Shown: positions 7,867 through 17,349, counted from the first letter of the stretch. The stretch is DNA of 64,000 nt from Alphaproteobacteria bacterium (GCA_013372975.1 JABXIS010000019.1:1-64000); one strand, 5' to 3'. Notes: a model not told the origin generated them from the letters alone. Translations and numbers: made by a program.

Positions 7867-8132
7867 CAGTCTTTTGTTCCCTCTATGGCGGCCACGCCAG
7901 CATCGGTTAACTTACACACCAGCCAATCAGGCTTGATTGGGTTTCTGTACCAGGGCTCGCACCAGCCCTTTGAAAGGCAGGAACGAATAGTCTGGTCCTT
8001 AATTCTTTGGCCATCGCGATCGAATAAGGGCAACTTGCCTCCTGGCTCATGCAGCCCACGCTCCAGGTAGCGCCGCTGCGCCTTGCTTGGTTTTGCTTTT
8101 GCTGTATTTGTATCAGCCAGCAGCTCGGACAT
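7866..8132 (-). CDS. Small conserved hypothetical protein
   Basis: An 88-residue protein with no signal or membrane segment. The first third is Lys/Arg-rich (KAKPSKAQRRYLERG), the rest holds a compact Trp/Cys-containing region (SCLSKGWCEPWYRNP) and a helix ending in LTDAGVAAIEG. This resembles the winged-helix-like 'LTDAG' ends of some alphaproteobacterial hypotheticals and suggests nucleic-acid or protein binding, but I do not recognise a named family. It starts the leftward relay operon and is coupled to the Hpt gene by a TGATG overlap. Confidence 0.65.
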   Translation of the reverse strand: MSELLADTNTAKAKPSKAQRRYLERGLHEPGGKLPLFDRDGQRIKDQTIRSCLSKGWCEPWYRNPIKPDWLVCKLTDAGVAAIEGTKD

Positions 8133-8313
8133 GATTTTTCCCTATCAACCCACTGAGGGGCACCCCTTGAACCGTTATCTTGCCATAATTTTAGGCAAAA
8201 TTCTTAATTTCTTAATAACCGCCTATGTGGACCGTGTTGACGTACCAGCTGTAATCGTGAAGTGTAGCAGCTAGGTTTGGTTTCAAATGGGTGACGGAAA
8301 CGTCGGGGGAATA

Positions 8314-11169
8314 ATGTCAAAAGCGGAAATGGATTTTCCTGAAACATCGGATGCTGACGTGAGCCAGCCTGCGACAGAGCTTACTGAACAGGACAAACGA
8401 GACACCCAGAAAGCGATCCGGGCCCGCAACACCCGGCGACTATTGCCCTTTCTGTTAGCGTCATCCTCTTCCATTGTCTGGTTGGGGCTGTCTGCCTATT
8501 ATCTGTTTGCTACAGGCGTATCATTAACGACCGCAGCACCGACAGAGCTCGCCGCTCTTTTGGGCGGCATGACAACACCTGTGGCAATCTTCTGGCTCGT
8601 TGCTTTGGCATTCCAGCGTACGGATCCCCTTCTTGAACGCCGACTTGCAATGGCCCAAAGCCTTAACAAGGCAGTTGCCCCGGTAGAGATCGCGGAACAA
8701 CGGTTGGGCCTTTTGAACAAAGCCCTCAAGAAAGAACTGGGAAATATCGAAGCCGTCGCAGACCTTGCATCGGATCGCATAGACAATCTGGAAAAGCGTT
8801 TTCAGGAACAAATCAGCAATCTTTTCTCTGCTACAGCAGATACCGAAGCCCGCACAACCAGCATCAAGGAGATGCTGGAGCGAGAACGAGGCTCAATGAT
8901 TGACCTCACCAAGGAAATTGAGGATCGCTTCAATACACTTGAAAGTATGATCGGGTCTATGGCGTCTGGCCTTAGCGGCGCTGGTGCTGATGCCGCGGGA
9001 ACAGCCCTAAGCGCTAAAGAAAAAATAGATGAAAGCCTCGTGGCCCTGCATGGCGCAACCGATAACATGGAATCCCGTCTTGATAGTGCCAGCACTCAGA
9101 TATCAAAAAAAGCTGAACAAGTTCAAGAGCTTACCGTTGACGTTGAGCTTCGCCTTCAATCTGTAACTGACAATGTTCTATCTGGCATGGATCGTTTCCG
9201 CCATGATGTTGAAGGCTTGGAAAGCCGCTCGGCAGAACTGTCTGAACATATGAAAACACAGGCGGGCGTCCTGAACGAATTGGCTCAGTTGGCTGCAGCA
9301 GAATCGGCAAAGATCGAAGAAGCGCTCCGCTCGCACGTTGGCGAAGTGAGGACAGCAGCAACGGACGCCCTTGCCCACACGGAAGAAGTTTCCACAATCG
9401 TGGCAGACCGGGCGCAGACCATGTCAGCAAAGGTGATTGAAACCGTCGACAAGGCCAAATCCCTTCTGGATGAGGCCGGGAAATCGCTTGAAGAACACTG
9501 TGAAGCGGCACTCACCACAAGCGAATCCGTAAACCAACGTACGCTCGCCACAACAGAGGAAACAGGCAAAGCAGTGCTGGAGCACGCCAGGCAGGTTGAC
9601 CGCGTGCTGGATGAAGGCCTTGAGCGCGCAAAACGGGCGCTAGAAGAAACAATGAACGCAATCACAGGGCACAGCGAAACCGCCGCCTCACAGGCTGAAG
9701 ACGTGGCAGAGCGAACCCTTCAGCATATCCGACAGTTGCGGGCAGGTGTGGAAGACCAACTGGAGGAACTGGCGCGCGCTGGCAACAGTACCGGCGCATC
9801 CCTTTCCGAAACCGCAGATCAATTGAGCGCGAAGGCCACTGAACTTGCATGCAAAATCGGAGAAGCCAGTGATGATATGGCTGATCAATTCAATGCCAAG
9901 TCCGATGAACTGCAACAGAAAGCCAGTGCCGCCAAGGAAGAGCTTTCCGGTGTTCGGGAGCAAATGGACGAACAGAGCGCCAAGCTATCCGATGTTCTGA
10001 ACGAGACTCGAATGAAGCTGGTCCGCCTTGAAGAGGACCTGACAGCTCAGCGCGAAGCTCTGGACGCCGCATCAAATGACGCGGCTGAGAAGGTCATAGA
10101 AGCAGCAGAGCGCTTTGCAGCGCACGGCAAGACACTACAGGACGCCGCAAACGAGGTCGGAACCGATATTGATGGCAAGGCAGACAATCTGCTGTCGATG
10201 GCCGATCGATTGCGGGAAGCAGGCGAAAACACCACCAACAGCATCACTGAAGCCTCTGAGACCCTGAAAGGCCATAATAGCGAGCTTCGCAGTGAATTGA
10301 GCGAATCCAGCGCGGCGCTCGGCAGTGCTGCCGAAGCCTTTGCTGGAGAACGCAGCCGTATCCGCGAAGAAACCGAAAGTGTAGTGAAAAACCTCAATCA
10401 GGCGTCCGACACAATGAGCAAGGAAGTGGATCGCTTTGCCATGAGCTCCATGGAAGCTGCCGCGCGTCTGGACGCAGCAAGCCAATCCCTGATGGATCAA
10501 ACCGAGCGCGCCCAAACGGAAATGAAATCGTCTGTTGATGAAACACGCACGGAACTGACAGCCAGCATGGAGGAAATCTCCAACCGTGCTGCAGAGCGTA
10601 TTACCTTCCTCAGGGAAGAAATGCAGGCGACGCTGGCGCGGGTCCTTACGGAATATCAGGAAACTGCCGATCAAGCCGAAAAAGAGAGCGCGCTTCTGGC
10701 CATGCGCATTGGCACCGAGGCGGAGAAAGTAGCGCAGCGCGCGTCACAGTTCATTGATCACACTGCCGAAATTGAAAAACGCATTGCGGCCGCGACCAAA
10801 AACGATTTTGCCCGAACGTCCACATTGCTAATGGAAAGCCTGCAATCCACCTCTATCGATATCAACAAGGCCATTTCAACAGACTTGCCTGATGATGTGT
10901 GGGAGGCCTATCTGGCGGGCGACAGATCAGTCTTTATGCGTCGATCGCTCAAGATCGCAGATCGCAGTACCCGCAAAACCATTGCCGATAAATTCAAAAC
11001 AGATCCCGAATTCAGGGAGGCTGTCAGCCGCTATTGCCGTGATTTCGAAGGCATGATGGAGCGGGCCATGATGGGCGACAGAGGCAGCGCCATGTCTGTT
11101 ACGCTGATCTCCTCAGATATGGGTAAGCTATATATCCTGCTGGGGCAGGCACTCAAGAAATTCGGTTGA
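8314..11169 (+). CDS. Large membrane-anchored coiled-coil protein, TipN-like polarity factor candidate
   Basis: A 951-residue protein with two N-terminal membrane helices (about 43-67 and 79-100) and roughly 720 residues of Ala/Glu/Ser-rich heptad coiled coil. It ends in a distinct globular region of about 110 residues that contains DDVWEAYLAGDRSVFMRR and SSDMGKLYILL. The architecture (cytoplasmic N-tail, membrane hairpin, very long cytoplasmic coil) matches Caulobacter TipN, which marks the new pole and positions the flagellum. The conserved end segment is what I recall from alphaproteobacterial relatives. I start at ATG 8314 because GGGGGA precedes it; an ATG at 8287 lacks a site. It is divergent from the Hpt/receiver operon. 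Naming is inference; no polar marker can be proved here. Confidence 0.7.
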   Translation: MSKAEMDFPETSDADVSQPATELTEQDKRDTQKAIRARNTRRLLPFLLASSSSIVWLGLSAYYLFATGVSLTTAAPTELAALLGGMTTPVAIFWLVALAFQRTDPLLERRLAMAQSLNKAVAPVEIAEQRLGLLNKALKKELGNIEAVADLASDRIDNLEKRFQEQISNLFSATADTEARTTSIKEMLERERGSMIDLTKEIEDRFNTLESMIGSMASGLSGAGADAAGTALSAKEKIDESLVALHGATDNMESRLDSASTQISKKAEQVQELTVDVELRLQSVTDNVLSGMDRFRHDVEGLESRSAELSEHMKTQAGVLNELAQLAAAESAKIEEALRSHVGEVRTAATDALAHTEEVSTIVADRAQTMSAKVIETVDKAKSLLDEAGKSLEEHCEAALTTSESVNQRTLATTEETGKAVLEHARQVDRVLDEGLERAKRALEETMNAITGHSETAASQAEDVAERTLQHIRQLRAGVEDQLEELARAGNSTGASLSETADQLSAKATELACKIGEASDDMADQFNAKSDELQQKASAAKEELSGVREQMDEQSAKLSDVLNETRMKLVRLEEDLTAQREALDAASNDAAEKVIEAAERFAAHGKTLQDAANEVGTDIDGKADNLLSMADRLREAGENTTNSITEASETLKGHNSELRSELSESSAALGSAAEAFAGERSRIREETESVVKNLNQASDTMSKEVDRFAMSSMEAAARLDAASQSLMDQTERAQTEMKSSVDETRTELTASMEEISNRAAERITFLREEMQATLARVLTEYQETADQAEKESALLAMRIGTEAEKVAQRASQFIDHTAEIEKRIAAATKNDFARTSTLLMESLQSTSIDINKAISTDLPDDVWEAYLAGDRSVFMRRSLKIADRSTRKTIADKFKTDPEFREAVSRYCRDFEGMMERAMMGDRGSAMSVTLISSDMGKLYILLGQALKKFG

Positions 11170-11203
11170 TATAAGAATTACGCAAGCACCTGAGGGGGAG
11201 CAC

Positions 11204-12271
11204 ATGCGCGCACCATCTTTTGCGGCCTTGGCCGCCATTACGCTTTTATCCGGTTGCGATTCCGAAGCACCGGTCGATACAGCTGCTGACAAGGCAAGCA
11301 AACCAATCGAATGGCGAATGACCAGCACCTACCCAAGCACGCTGATCCAGCTGGGCACACTGGGAAAACGGCTTGAAACCGAATTAGACAAGATCTCGGG
11401 CGGCAACTTAAGTCTCAAATTTTATGAGCCCGGCGTTATCGCCCCTCCTTTTGAAACTTTCGATGCTGTTAGCTATGGCGCAGTCGAGGCCGGCTGGTCC
11501 ACCCCAGGATACTGGGCTGGCAAAGACCCTGCCCTGCAATTGTTTTCAAGCGTTCCTTTTGGTCCATCAGCCCCTGAATATCTGGCCTGGATCGATTATG
11601 GGGGTGGCAGGGAACTGTTTGAGGAAATTTACCACAAACACAATATTCACAGTATCCTCTGCGGCATGACCCCGCCTGAAGCGTCAGGATGGTTCAAAAA
11701 AGAGATCAACAGCATTGAAGATTTCAAAGGTCTGAAAATCCGCTTCTTCGGCCTTGGCGCCAAGGTGATGGAAGAAATTGGCGCTTCACCTCAGCTTATA
11801 GCGGGTGGCGAGATCTTTCAGGCATTGGAGCTTGGCGTTATTGATGCTACCGAATACGCAATGCCCGCAGTGGACTACCGCATGGGTTTCTACCAGGTCG
11901 CCAAACACTATTATTTTCCGGGCTGGCATCAGCAATCCACTTTCTTTGAACTGATGATCAATCTTGACGCCTGGAATGATTTGTCTGAAACCCAGCAACA
12001 TCAGATCAACACCACATGTGCCGCTAATGTACGCTACGGCATATCAGAGGGCGAAGCCCTGCAAGCAGATGCTATGGCCGCTCTTGAGGCAGAGGGCGTG
12101 CAAATACATAAATGGTCGCCTGAAATACTGGACGAGCTGCGCACTGCCTGGGAAAAAGTAGCCGGTGATCTTGCACAGAATGATCAGGAATTTGGGCGGG
12201 TTTGGGCCTCGCTGCAGGCCTTCCGGGCCAAATACAAAGGCTGGGCCGACCGCGGCTATCTGAAGGACTAG
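11204..12271 (+). CDS. dctP: TRAP transporter substrate-binding protein, predicted lipoprotein
   Basis: The 355-residue periplasmic receptor of a TRAP transporter, delivering a carboxylate to the DctQM membrane pair. The N-terminus (MRAPSFAALAAITLLSGC) carries a lipobox LSGC with Cys18, so it should be lipid-anchored rather than free. The DctP fold is shown by IEDFKGLKIRFFGLGA and the GEIFQALELGVIDATEY region. In the family the Arg in KIRFFG binds the substrate carboxylate. Features such as YWAGKDPALQLFSSVPFG resemble the alpha-keto acid subgroup (TakP), but the exact ligand is not readable. ATG 11204 follows GAGGGGGAG. DctQ starts 3 bases after its stop. Confidence 0.93.
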   Translation: MRAPSFAALAAITLLSGCDSEAPVDTAADKASKPIEWRMTSTYPSTLIQLGTLGKRLETELDKISGGNLSLKFYEPGVIAPPFETFDAVSYGAVEAGWSTPGYWAGKDPALQLFSSVPFGPSAPEYLAWIDYGGGRELFEEIYHKHNIHSILCGMTPPEASGWFKKEINSIEDFKGLKIRFFGLGAKVMEEIGASPQLIAGGEIFQALELGVIDATEYAMPAVDYRMGFYQVAKHYYFPGWHQQSTFFELMINLDAWNDLSETQQHQINTTCAANVRYGISEGEALQADAMAALEAEGVQIHKWSPEILDELRTAWEKVAGDLAQNDQEFGRVWASLQAFRAKYKGWADRGYLKD

Positions 12272-12274
12272 GCG

Positions 12275-12838
12275 ATGGAAAGGCTGTTTTCCCAGGCACA
12301 GCGCCTTGAACGTCTCAGCACCAGCATCGGCAGGCTCGCTGCTTGGTGCATCGTGCTATTGGTGGCTGTTATCATAACAGATGTAACGTTGCGCCGCTGG
12401 TTTGTTATCGGCTCTACCAAACTTCAGGAGCTTGAGTGGCATCTGCATGGTGTCTTGTTCCTGCTCTGCCTGGGTTGGGCCTACACGAAAAACGCCCATG
12501 TACGCATTGAGCTTGTAAGCGAAAGGCTTTCCGCCCGCTCCCGGGCTTGGATCGAACTAATCGGCTGCACGGTGTTCCTGCTGCCGTATGTGGCCGCCAT
12601 TGTCTGGTTCGGCTGGGATTACGTCAGCTACAGCCTGGCATACAACGAGTCTTCCCCTTCTCCCACAGGTCTACCGGATCGCTGGATCATAAAATCCGCA
12701 ATAGTAGCAGGGTTCGCTTTACTGGGCATTTCGGCCCTGTCCCGCGGCCTGCAGGCGATCGTTTTCCTGTTTGCTGATGATCGGCTGGCGGCGCAAACGC
12801 CATACTGCCATCAAGAACCTCAAACGGGAGAAAGCTGA
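12275..12838 (+). CDS. dctQ: TRAP transporter small membrane subunit
   Basis: A 187-residue inner-membrane protein with four predicted helices, the small DctQ subunit that joins the binding protein to the transport subunit. Typical features are TDVTLRRWF after helix 1, WHLHGVLFLLCLGWAYTKN with HVRIELVSERL, and the final long helix. Its stop overlaps the dctM start by one base (TGATG), so synthesis of the two is coupled. Length and order dctP-dctQ-dctM are standard. Confidence 0.93.
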   Translation: MERLFSQAQRLERLSTSIGRLAAWCIVLLVAVIITDVTLRRWFVIGSTKLQELEWHLHGVLFLLCLGWAYTKNAHVRIELVSERLSARSRAWIELIGCTVFLLPYVAAIVWFGWDYVSYSLAYNESSPSPTGLPDRWIIKSAIVAGFALLGISALSRGLQAIVFLFADDRLAAQTPYCHQEPQTGES

Positions 12839-14199
12839 TGGAAATGATCATCGAATTTCTCCCCTTCCTGATGTTTGCGGTGCTGACCCCCCTCTTATTC
12901 ACAGGGTATCCAGTGGCTTTTGTCCTGGGCGGTGTTGGGCTTGCCTTCTGGTTGCTTGCCGTGGCCCTGGGGCTTGAAAATGAAAACAGCTTCTTCCTTG
13001 TCGTAAGCCGAATCTTTGGTGGCGTGGTGAACAAGCAGGTCCTTGTTGCCATCCCCATGTTCATCTTTATGGGCACAATGCTCGAAAAAAGTGGCGTCGC
13101 CCGATCGCTGTTGCAGACACTGCAGTTGATGACAAGGCGGGTTCCCGGGGGCCTCGCACTCTCTGTCACGCTGTTGGGTGTAATCCTCGCAGCTACCACA
13201 GGCATCATTGGCGCCAGCGTGGTCATGATGACACTGCTAGCTCTCCCTGTAATGATAGAACGCGGCTACGACAAAGCGCTGGCGTCCGGTACCATCGCGG
13301 CGTCTGGTACACTAGGCATTCTCCTGCCGCCTTCAATCATGCTGGTCGTGATGGCTGACCTTCTGTCTACGTCCGCAGGCGGCCTGTTCATGGCAGCCAT
13401 AGGCCCAAGCCTGATGTTAGCTGGGTTATATATGGCTTACATATTGATAAGAACATGGACCAAACCGTCTCTTGCGCCCCCACTTGGCGAAGTTCAGGCA
13501 GGGGAAGAACTTACCTTCGGGCGGGTTGTCAGAAGTTTCCTGCCGCCAATCTTGCTGATCCTGGCGGTACTGGGGTCCATTTTCGGTGGGCTTGCCACAC
13601 CAACCGAGGCCTCGGGCGTAGGCGCATTGGGTGCCCTTATGCTGGCTGCCTTCAACAGAAAACTTACATTTGGTACCCTGCGTGATGTTGTCGAACAATC
13701 CGCGCTCACCAGCACCATGCTGTTCGGCCTGTTTGTGGGCGCCACAGCCTTTTCATTCGTATTCGCCCTGTTGGGCGGCCATGACCTGATCCTGCATCTG
13801 ATGCACACGTCTGGTGCCAGCCCCTGGCTGATCCTGTTTATCCTGATGGCTGCCGTATTTGTGCTCGGTTTCTTCTTCGACTGGATCGAGATTACATTGA
13901 TCATCCTGCCTGTGTTCGCACCCGTTATCGCCAAGCTCGATTTCGGCACGCATCTGGTTGATCCCAGCCTGACGTTGTCATGGTTCGCAATCTTGATGGC
14001 CGTGAACCTGCAAACAAGTTTCCTCACGCCGCCATTTGGCTTTGCCCTTTTCTATATGAAGGGTGCGGCGCCTGCTTCAGTGAAGCTGACAGACATATAT
14101 CGCGGCATTGTACCCTTTGTGCTGTTGCAGATACTTGGGCTTGTGCTCTTGCTGATATGGCCAGAGATTGCACTGTGGCTACCGCGAACATCAGGATAA
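12838..14199 (+). CDS. dctM: TRAP transporter large permease subunit
   Basis: A 453-residue membrane protein with about 12 helices, the sodium-driven transport subunit of the TRAP system. The family signatures VAIPMFIFMGTMLEKSG and GTLGILLPPSIMLVVMADL are clear, as is GGLATPTEASGVGALGAL in the second half. The C-terminal half repeats the topology (FDWIEITLIILPVFAPV). It completes the three-gene operon, which ends at a terminator at about 14213. No regulator sits beside it, so regulation cannot be read. Confidence 0.95.
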   Translation: MEMIIEFLPFLMFAVLTPLLFTGYPVAFVLGGVGLAFWLLAVALGLENENSFFLVVSRIFGGVVNKQVLVAIPMFIFMGTMLEKSGVARSLLQTLQLMTRRVPGGLALSVTLLGVILAATTGIIGASVVMMTLLALPVMIERGYDKALASGTIAASGTLGILLPPSIMLVVMADLLSTSAGGLFMAAIGPSLMLAGLYMAYILIRTWTKPSLAPPLGEVQAGEELTFGRVVRSFLPPILLILAVLGSIFGGLATPTEASGVGALGALMLAAFNRKLTFGTLRDVVEQSALTSTMLFGLFVGATAFSFVFALLGGHDLILHLMHTSGASPWLILFILMAAVFVLGFFFDWIEITLIILPVFAPVIAKLDFGTHLVDPSLTLSWFAILMAVNLQTSFLTPPFGFALFYMKGAAPASVKLTDIYRGIVPFVLLQILGLVLLLIWPEIALWLPRTSG

Positions 14200-14212
14200 G
14201 GGTGCCTAAAAT

Positions 14213-14245
14213 AAAAAGAGCGCCATGTGGGGCGCCCTTTCTCTA
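14213..14245. terminator. Terminator between convergent dctM and the DUF2336 gene
   Basis: A short GC stem GCGCC/GGCGC (14220-14224, 14231-14235) is flanked by AAAAAGA on the left and CCTTTCTCT on the right. It serves convergent genes. The stem is only five sure pairs, so it is moderate. Confidence 0.55.
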
Positions 14246-14270
14246 TCCACGAAACCGAGATAAAAACGAA

Positions 14271-15404
14271 TCAAGCCGAATCAGATTCGCTTGATTCGAC
14301 AGCTTGCAATTTGCCGATCAGATAATCCAGGTTTTCCGTATCCACATCATTTTCAACGGCGGTCAGCACGCGTTCGATCATCAACTGCTTGAACATCTCA
14401 CGATCGTCACCACCACCACCGGTTTCCAGCATCTCGTCAGCCACTTCCAGGGCCGCACGGGCCATCGGCAGCGATTGCGGTGGCATTTTCGATACCTCGA
14501 ACAAACGCCTGAGACCCAAATCGCCCTTGTCATGCACAAGCTTGTAGGCATTCACGACAGGAATGCCGACCTTCTTGGCCAATGCCACTTCGAAAAATGT
14601 CGTGTCGCCCATACACAGGGCACGCAGCATCAATGTGGGTGTCAAACGGTCGTTGTCATAAAGCTGGTCGACCAGCTCCTGCACCGTTGCGGATTTCTGA
14701 CCGCCTTCAAGAAGCGATACTGTCGCCTTCTCCCGGCTTTCCAGCAACAGGTCTGCCGCCATCGCCGGAGAAACTTCATGATGTGTCATGATATGATCGC
14801 GGATTTGTTCGGAAACCAGCGTCACAAGCCGTTCAGCAACCGCAATAGGCAGTTCGCCACGCTCGGCCATCGGATTTTTCACCATGTCGCTATCGGCAAA
14901 TTTATCAAGCACCTTGCTATAGGTGCCCTCGCCGATTTTTGCGGACTTGTTGCTGACAAGCGTTGCAACAACTTCCTCGTCGCCGGTATCGGCCAGCGCA
15001 TCGGCAACGCCTTCAGACACACCTTCCCGGCCAGCTACAACCTTCTGCATGTCACTGCCGCGGGTGCGCACAATCTCAATCAAATCCTGATCCGTCAGGA
15101 CCTTGGAAAACTCGACCACAGGCATGGCCACTTCGTCCACGTCCTTGGCCAGTGTTGTAGCCACATCGTGCGGAACATCCGGATTATCCTTGAGGCTTTC
15201 AGAAAGCGCATGGCGCACACGCACCGATGCATCCTTAAGCATAACACGGAAGATATCTTCAGCGATCTGGCGCTCACCTTCGGTCAACTTTGCGTCACCA
15301 AAAGTAGAAGCTACCTTTGAGGCTGCCGCCGCCCGGTTATCCGCATTTGGATCCTGCAGAAGTTTAGCTACGTCGGCGCTTGAGAGCTTGCTGCTATCAG
15401 ACAA
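14271..15404 (-). CDS. DUF2336 domain protein
   Basis: A 377-residue soluble protein built of HEAT-like helical pairs (for example NADNRAAAASKVASTF and KDASVRVRHALSESL). The central section (VVEFSKVLTDQDLIEIVR, VVAGREGVSEGVADAL) is typical of DUF2336 proteins, a family common in alphaproteobacteria with no assigned function. The HEAT-like repeats suggest a protein-binding scaffold. The start is TTG 15404, preceded by GGGGA. A 1-kb open frame on the opposite strand (14304-15320) is a shadow. It sits alone between a TRAP operon and a symporter gene. Confidence 0.85.
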   Translation of the reverse strand: MSDSSKLSSADVAKLLQDPNADNRAAAASKVASTFGDAKLTEGERQIAEDIFRVMLKDASVRVRHALSESLKDNPDVPHDVATTLAKDVDEVAMPVVEFSKVLTDQDLIEIVRTRGSDMQKVVAGREGVSEGVADALADTGDEEVVATLVSNKSAKIGEGTYSKVLDKFADSDMVKNPMAERGELPIAVAERLVTLVSEQIRDHIMTHHEVSPAMAADLLLESREKATVSLLEGGQKSATVQELVDQLYDNDRLTPTLMLRALCMGDTTFFEVALAKKVGIPVVNAYKLVHDKGDLGLRRLFEVSKMPPQSLPMARAALEVADEMLETGGGGDDREMFKQLMIERVLTAVENDVDTENLDYLIGKLQAVESSESDSA

Positions 15405-15655
15405 TGAATTTTCCCCACATTAACCTTCTTCCTGAACGCTACGGTAAACAAGTTAACTCGCCGTTAAAAGGAATTGTACGGACAAAATGAAAGAAACTGC
15501 ACAGCTCTCTTAATTTTGACCATAGTTTCCTTGAGCAGCAACCGCTTTGCCGCTAGCATGCCGTTCAATTTTAACCGGACGGGGCAACCGTCCCAAGAAG
15601 AATTTGTTCGGGCAATAAAAACAACAAAGCCCGTCAACAGGGGAAGCTACGAGTT
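15405..15655. other. Intergenic leader with two small hairpins
   Basis: This divergent spacer holds the promoters of the DUF2336 gene and the symporter. Near the symporter are a 6-bp hairpin GGACGG/CCGTCC (15577-15593) and a 5-bp CGGGC/GCCCG pair (15609-15633). I looked for a glycine riboswitch, expected before such symporters, and saw no matching core. No gene is evident. Confidence 0.4.
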
Positions 15656-17269
15656 ATGTATAAACGTATATTGGGAGCTCTGGCGGCGGTTTTTGCACTC
15701 ACTGGGACAGTGTATGCCGCAGCAGAAAAGTCATCCTTCCAACAATTCCTGGATGATTTCTCCGTGATGGTGAACGACACCGTCTCACCTTACACCACAA
15801 AATTTTCAGAAATCATTTTCTATCCAATTCCAATGGATTGGCTGGCCGATGATGCACCTGGCCTGCCTGTCATTGTGTTATGGCTTTTTTCTTTTGCGCT
15901 ATTTTTCACCATTTATATGCGTTTCATCAACCTGCGCGGTTTCACGCAGGCTTTCCGCATTGTAAAAGGCACCTACGACAACCCCAATGACCCAGGTGAA
16001 GTGACCCACTTCCAAGCCCTGACAGCGGCCCTGTCGGCTACTGTTGGCCTTGGGAACATTGCGGGTGTTGCAATCGCAATCTCTGTCGGTGGCCCTGGCG
16101 CAACCTTCTGGATGATACTGGTTGGCCTCTTTGGCATGACCAGCAAATTCTGTGAAGTGACGCTTGGACACAAATACCGCGACATAGACGAACAAGGCGT
16201 CGTATCCGGCGGCCCGATGAAATATTTGTCCAAAGGCCTTGCTGGCCTTGGCATGCCAAAGTTTGGTAAAGGCCTCTCGATCGTGTTTGCCATGATCTGT
16301 ATTCTTGGCGCCTTTGGTGCGGGCAACATGTTCCAGGCCAATCAGGCAACCTTCCAGTTGGCGGCCATCGCGGCTGAGCTGACCGGTGGCGCAGACAGTT
16401 TCTTCGCAGGCAAAGCCTGGATTTTCGGTCTGATTTATGCGGGTTTACTCTCGTTCGTAATCGTTGGCGGCATCCGCGGCATTACGCATGTAACAGAGTT
16501 TCTTGTGCCAATCATGGCTGCGATCTATGTAATCGCCGCTTTGGCAATCATCGGCTCTCATATCGCAGATATCCCTGCAGCGTTTGGCCTGATCTTCAAA
16601 GGTGCTTTCACAGGTGAAGGTGTTGTTGGCGGTATCCTTGGGGTGCTGATCATGGGCCTGCGCCGCGCTACCTTCTCGAACGAAGCGGGTTTGGGTACGG
16701 CATCCATCGCCCACGCTGCAGCCAAAACCAATGAACCAGTGGCAGAAGGCCTTGTGGCCTTGATCGAACCTTTTGTGGATACGGTTGTAATTTGTACAAT
16801 GACAGCCCTCGTTATCATTCTGACAGGTGCCTACCTGCAGGCTGGTGACTTTGACGGGATCGCCCTGACATCCATGGCCTTCGACAGCTTCTTTGACGGT
16901 TTCCGTTATGTATTGACGATTGCGGTGCCGCTGTTCGCCTTTTCAACCACTATCACCTATTATTACTATGGTGAGCGTGCGCTCGACTATCTGACAAAAG
17001 GCGGCCACAAGCAGGCAACCAACATTTATAAGATGTGCTATCTGCTGGCCATCGTCGTTGGTTCCGCCATGCAGCTCACCGCGGTAATGGATTTTGCGGA
17101 CGCAGCCCTGCTTGCACTTGGATTCCCGAACCTGATCGGCGTGTTCTTGCTGCGTAAAGAAGTTAAAGCGTTGCTTGATGATTACTGGACGCGCCTTAAA
17201 GCTGGCAAAATCAAGCCTTATGTACCTTCAGCAGATGATGAGGGCGGCAAACTGCCACAGGAGACTTGA
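15656..17269 (+). CDS. Alanine/glycine:cation symporter
   Basis: A 537-residue sodium-coupled amino-acid importer of the AGCS family (AgcS/DagA type) in the inner membrane. The family core is clear: LTAALSATVGLGNIAGVA, the conserved GVVSGGPMKYL loop, GAFGAGNMFQANQ and LRRATFSNEAGLGTASIAHA. An N-terminal leader resembling a signal peptide (MYKRILGALAAVFALTGTVYA) precedes the first transport helix, a trait of some members. ATG 15656 follows a GGGGAAG site. The C-terminus is a short charged cytoplasmic tail. Alanine, glycine or a D-amino acid are possible substrates. A hairpin at 17308 separates it from a cytochrome c gene. Confidence 0.93.
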   Translation: MYKRILGALAAVFALTGTVYAAAEKSSFQQFLDDFSVMVNDTVSPYTTKFSEIIFYPIPMDWLADDAPGLPVIVLWLFSFALFFTIYMRFINLRGFTQAFRIVKGTYDNPNDPGEVTHFQALTAALSATVGLGNIAGVAIAISVGGPGATFWMILVGLFGMTSKFCEVTLGHKYRDIDEQGVVSGGPMKYLSKGLAGLGMPKFGKGLSIVFAMICILGAFGAGNMFQANQATFQLAAIAAELTGGADSFFAGKAWIFGLIYAGLLSFVIVGGIRGITHVTEFLVPIMAAIYVIAALAIIGSHIADIPAAFGLIFKGAFTGEGVVGGILGVLIMGLRRATFSNEAGLGTASIAHAAAKTNEPVAEGLVALIEPFVDTVVICTMTALVIILTGAYLQAGDFDGIALTSMAFDSFFDGFRYVLTIAVPLFAFSTTITYYYYGERALDYLTKGGHKQATNIYKMCYLLAIVVGSAMQLTAVMDFADAALLALGFPNLIGVFLLRKEVKALLDDYWTRLKAGKIKPYVPSADDEGGKLPQET

Positions 17270-17307
17270 TCCCCATTCATGTGGTATTAAGTAAGAACAT
17301 GAAAAAA

Positions 17308-17328
17308 GTGGCGGGGTCTCCCCGCCAC
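17308..17328. other. Perfect 9-bp GC hairpin between symporter and cytochrome genes
   Basis: GTGGCGGGG (17308-17316), loop TCT, then the complement (17320-17328). On the plus strand no T-run follows directly; on the minus strand six Ts follow. It may stabilise the symporter mRNA end or stop antisense transcription entering from the right. Confidence 0.55.
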
Positions 17329-17349
17329 AAAGTTATTGGGAGTTTTTTT

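Noticed and set aside
14304-15320. Open frame of 338 codons on the plus strand
   Set aside because: It is exactly antisense to the DUF2336 gene, is His/Gln/Arg-rich in the manner of shadow frames, and has no ribosome site or family pattern.
15405-15655. Glycine riboswitch before the alanine/glycine symporter
   Set aside because: No conserved aptamer core could be found, only two short hairpins.
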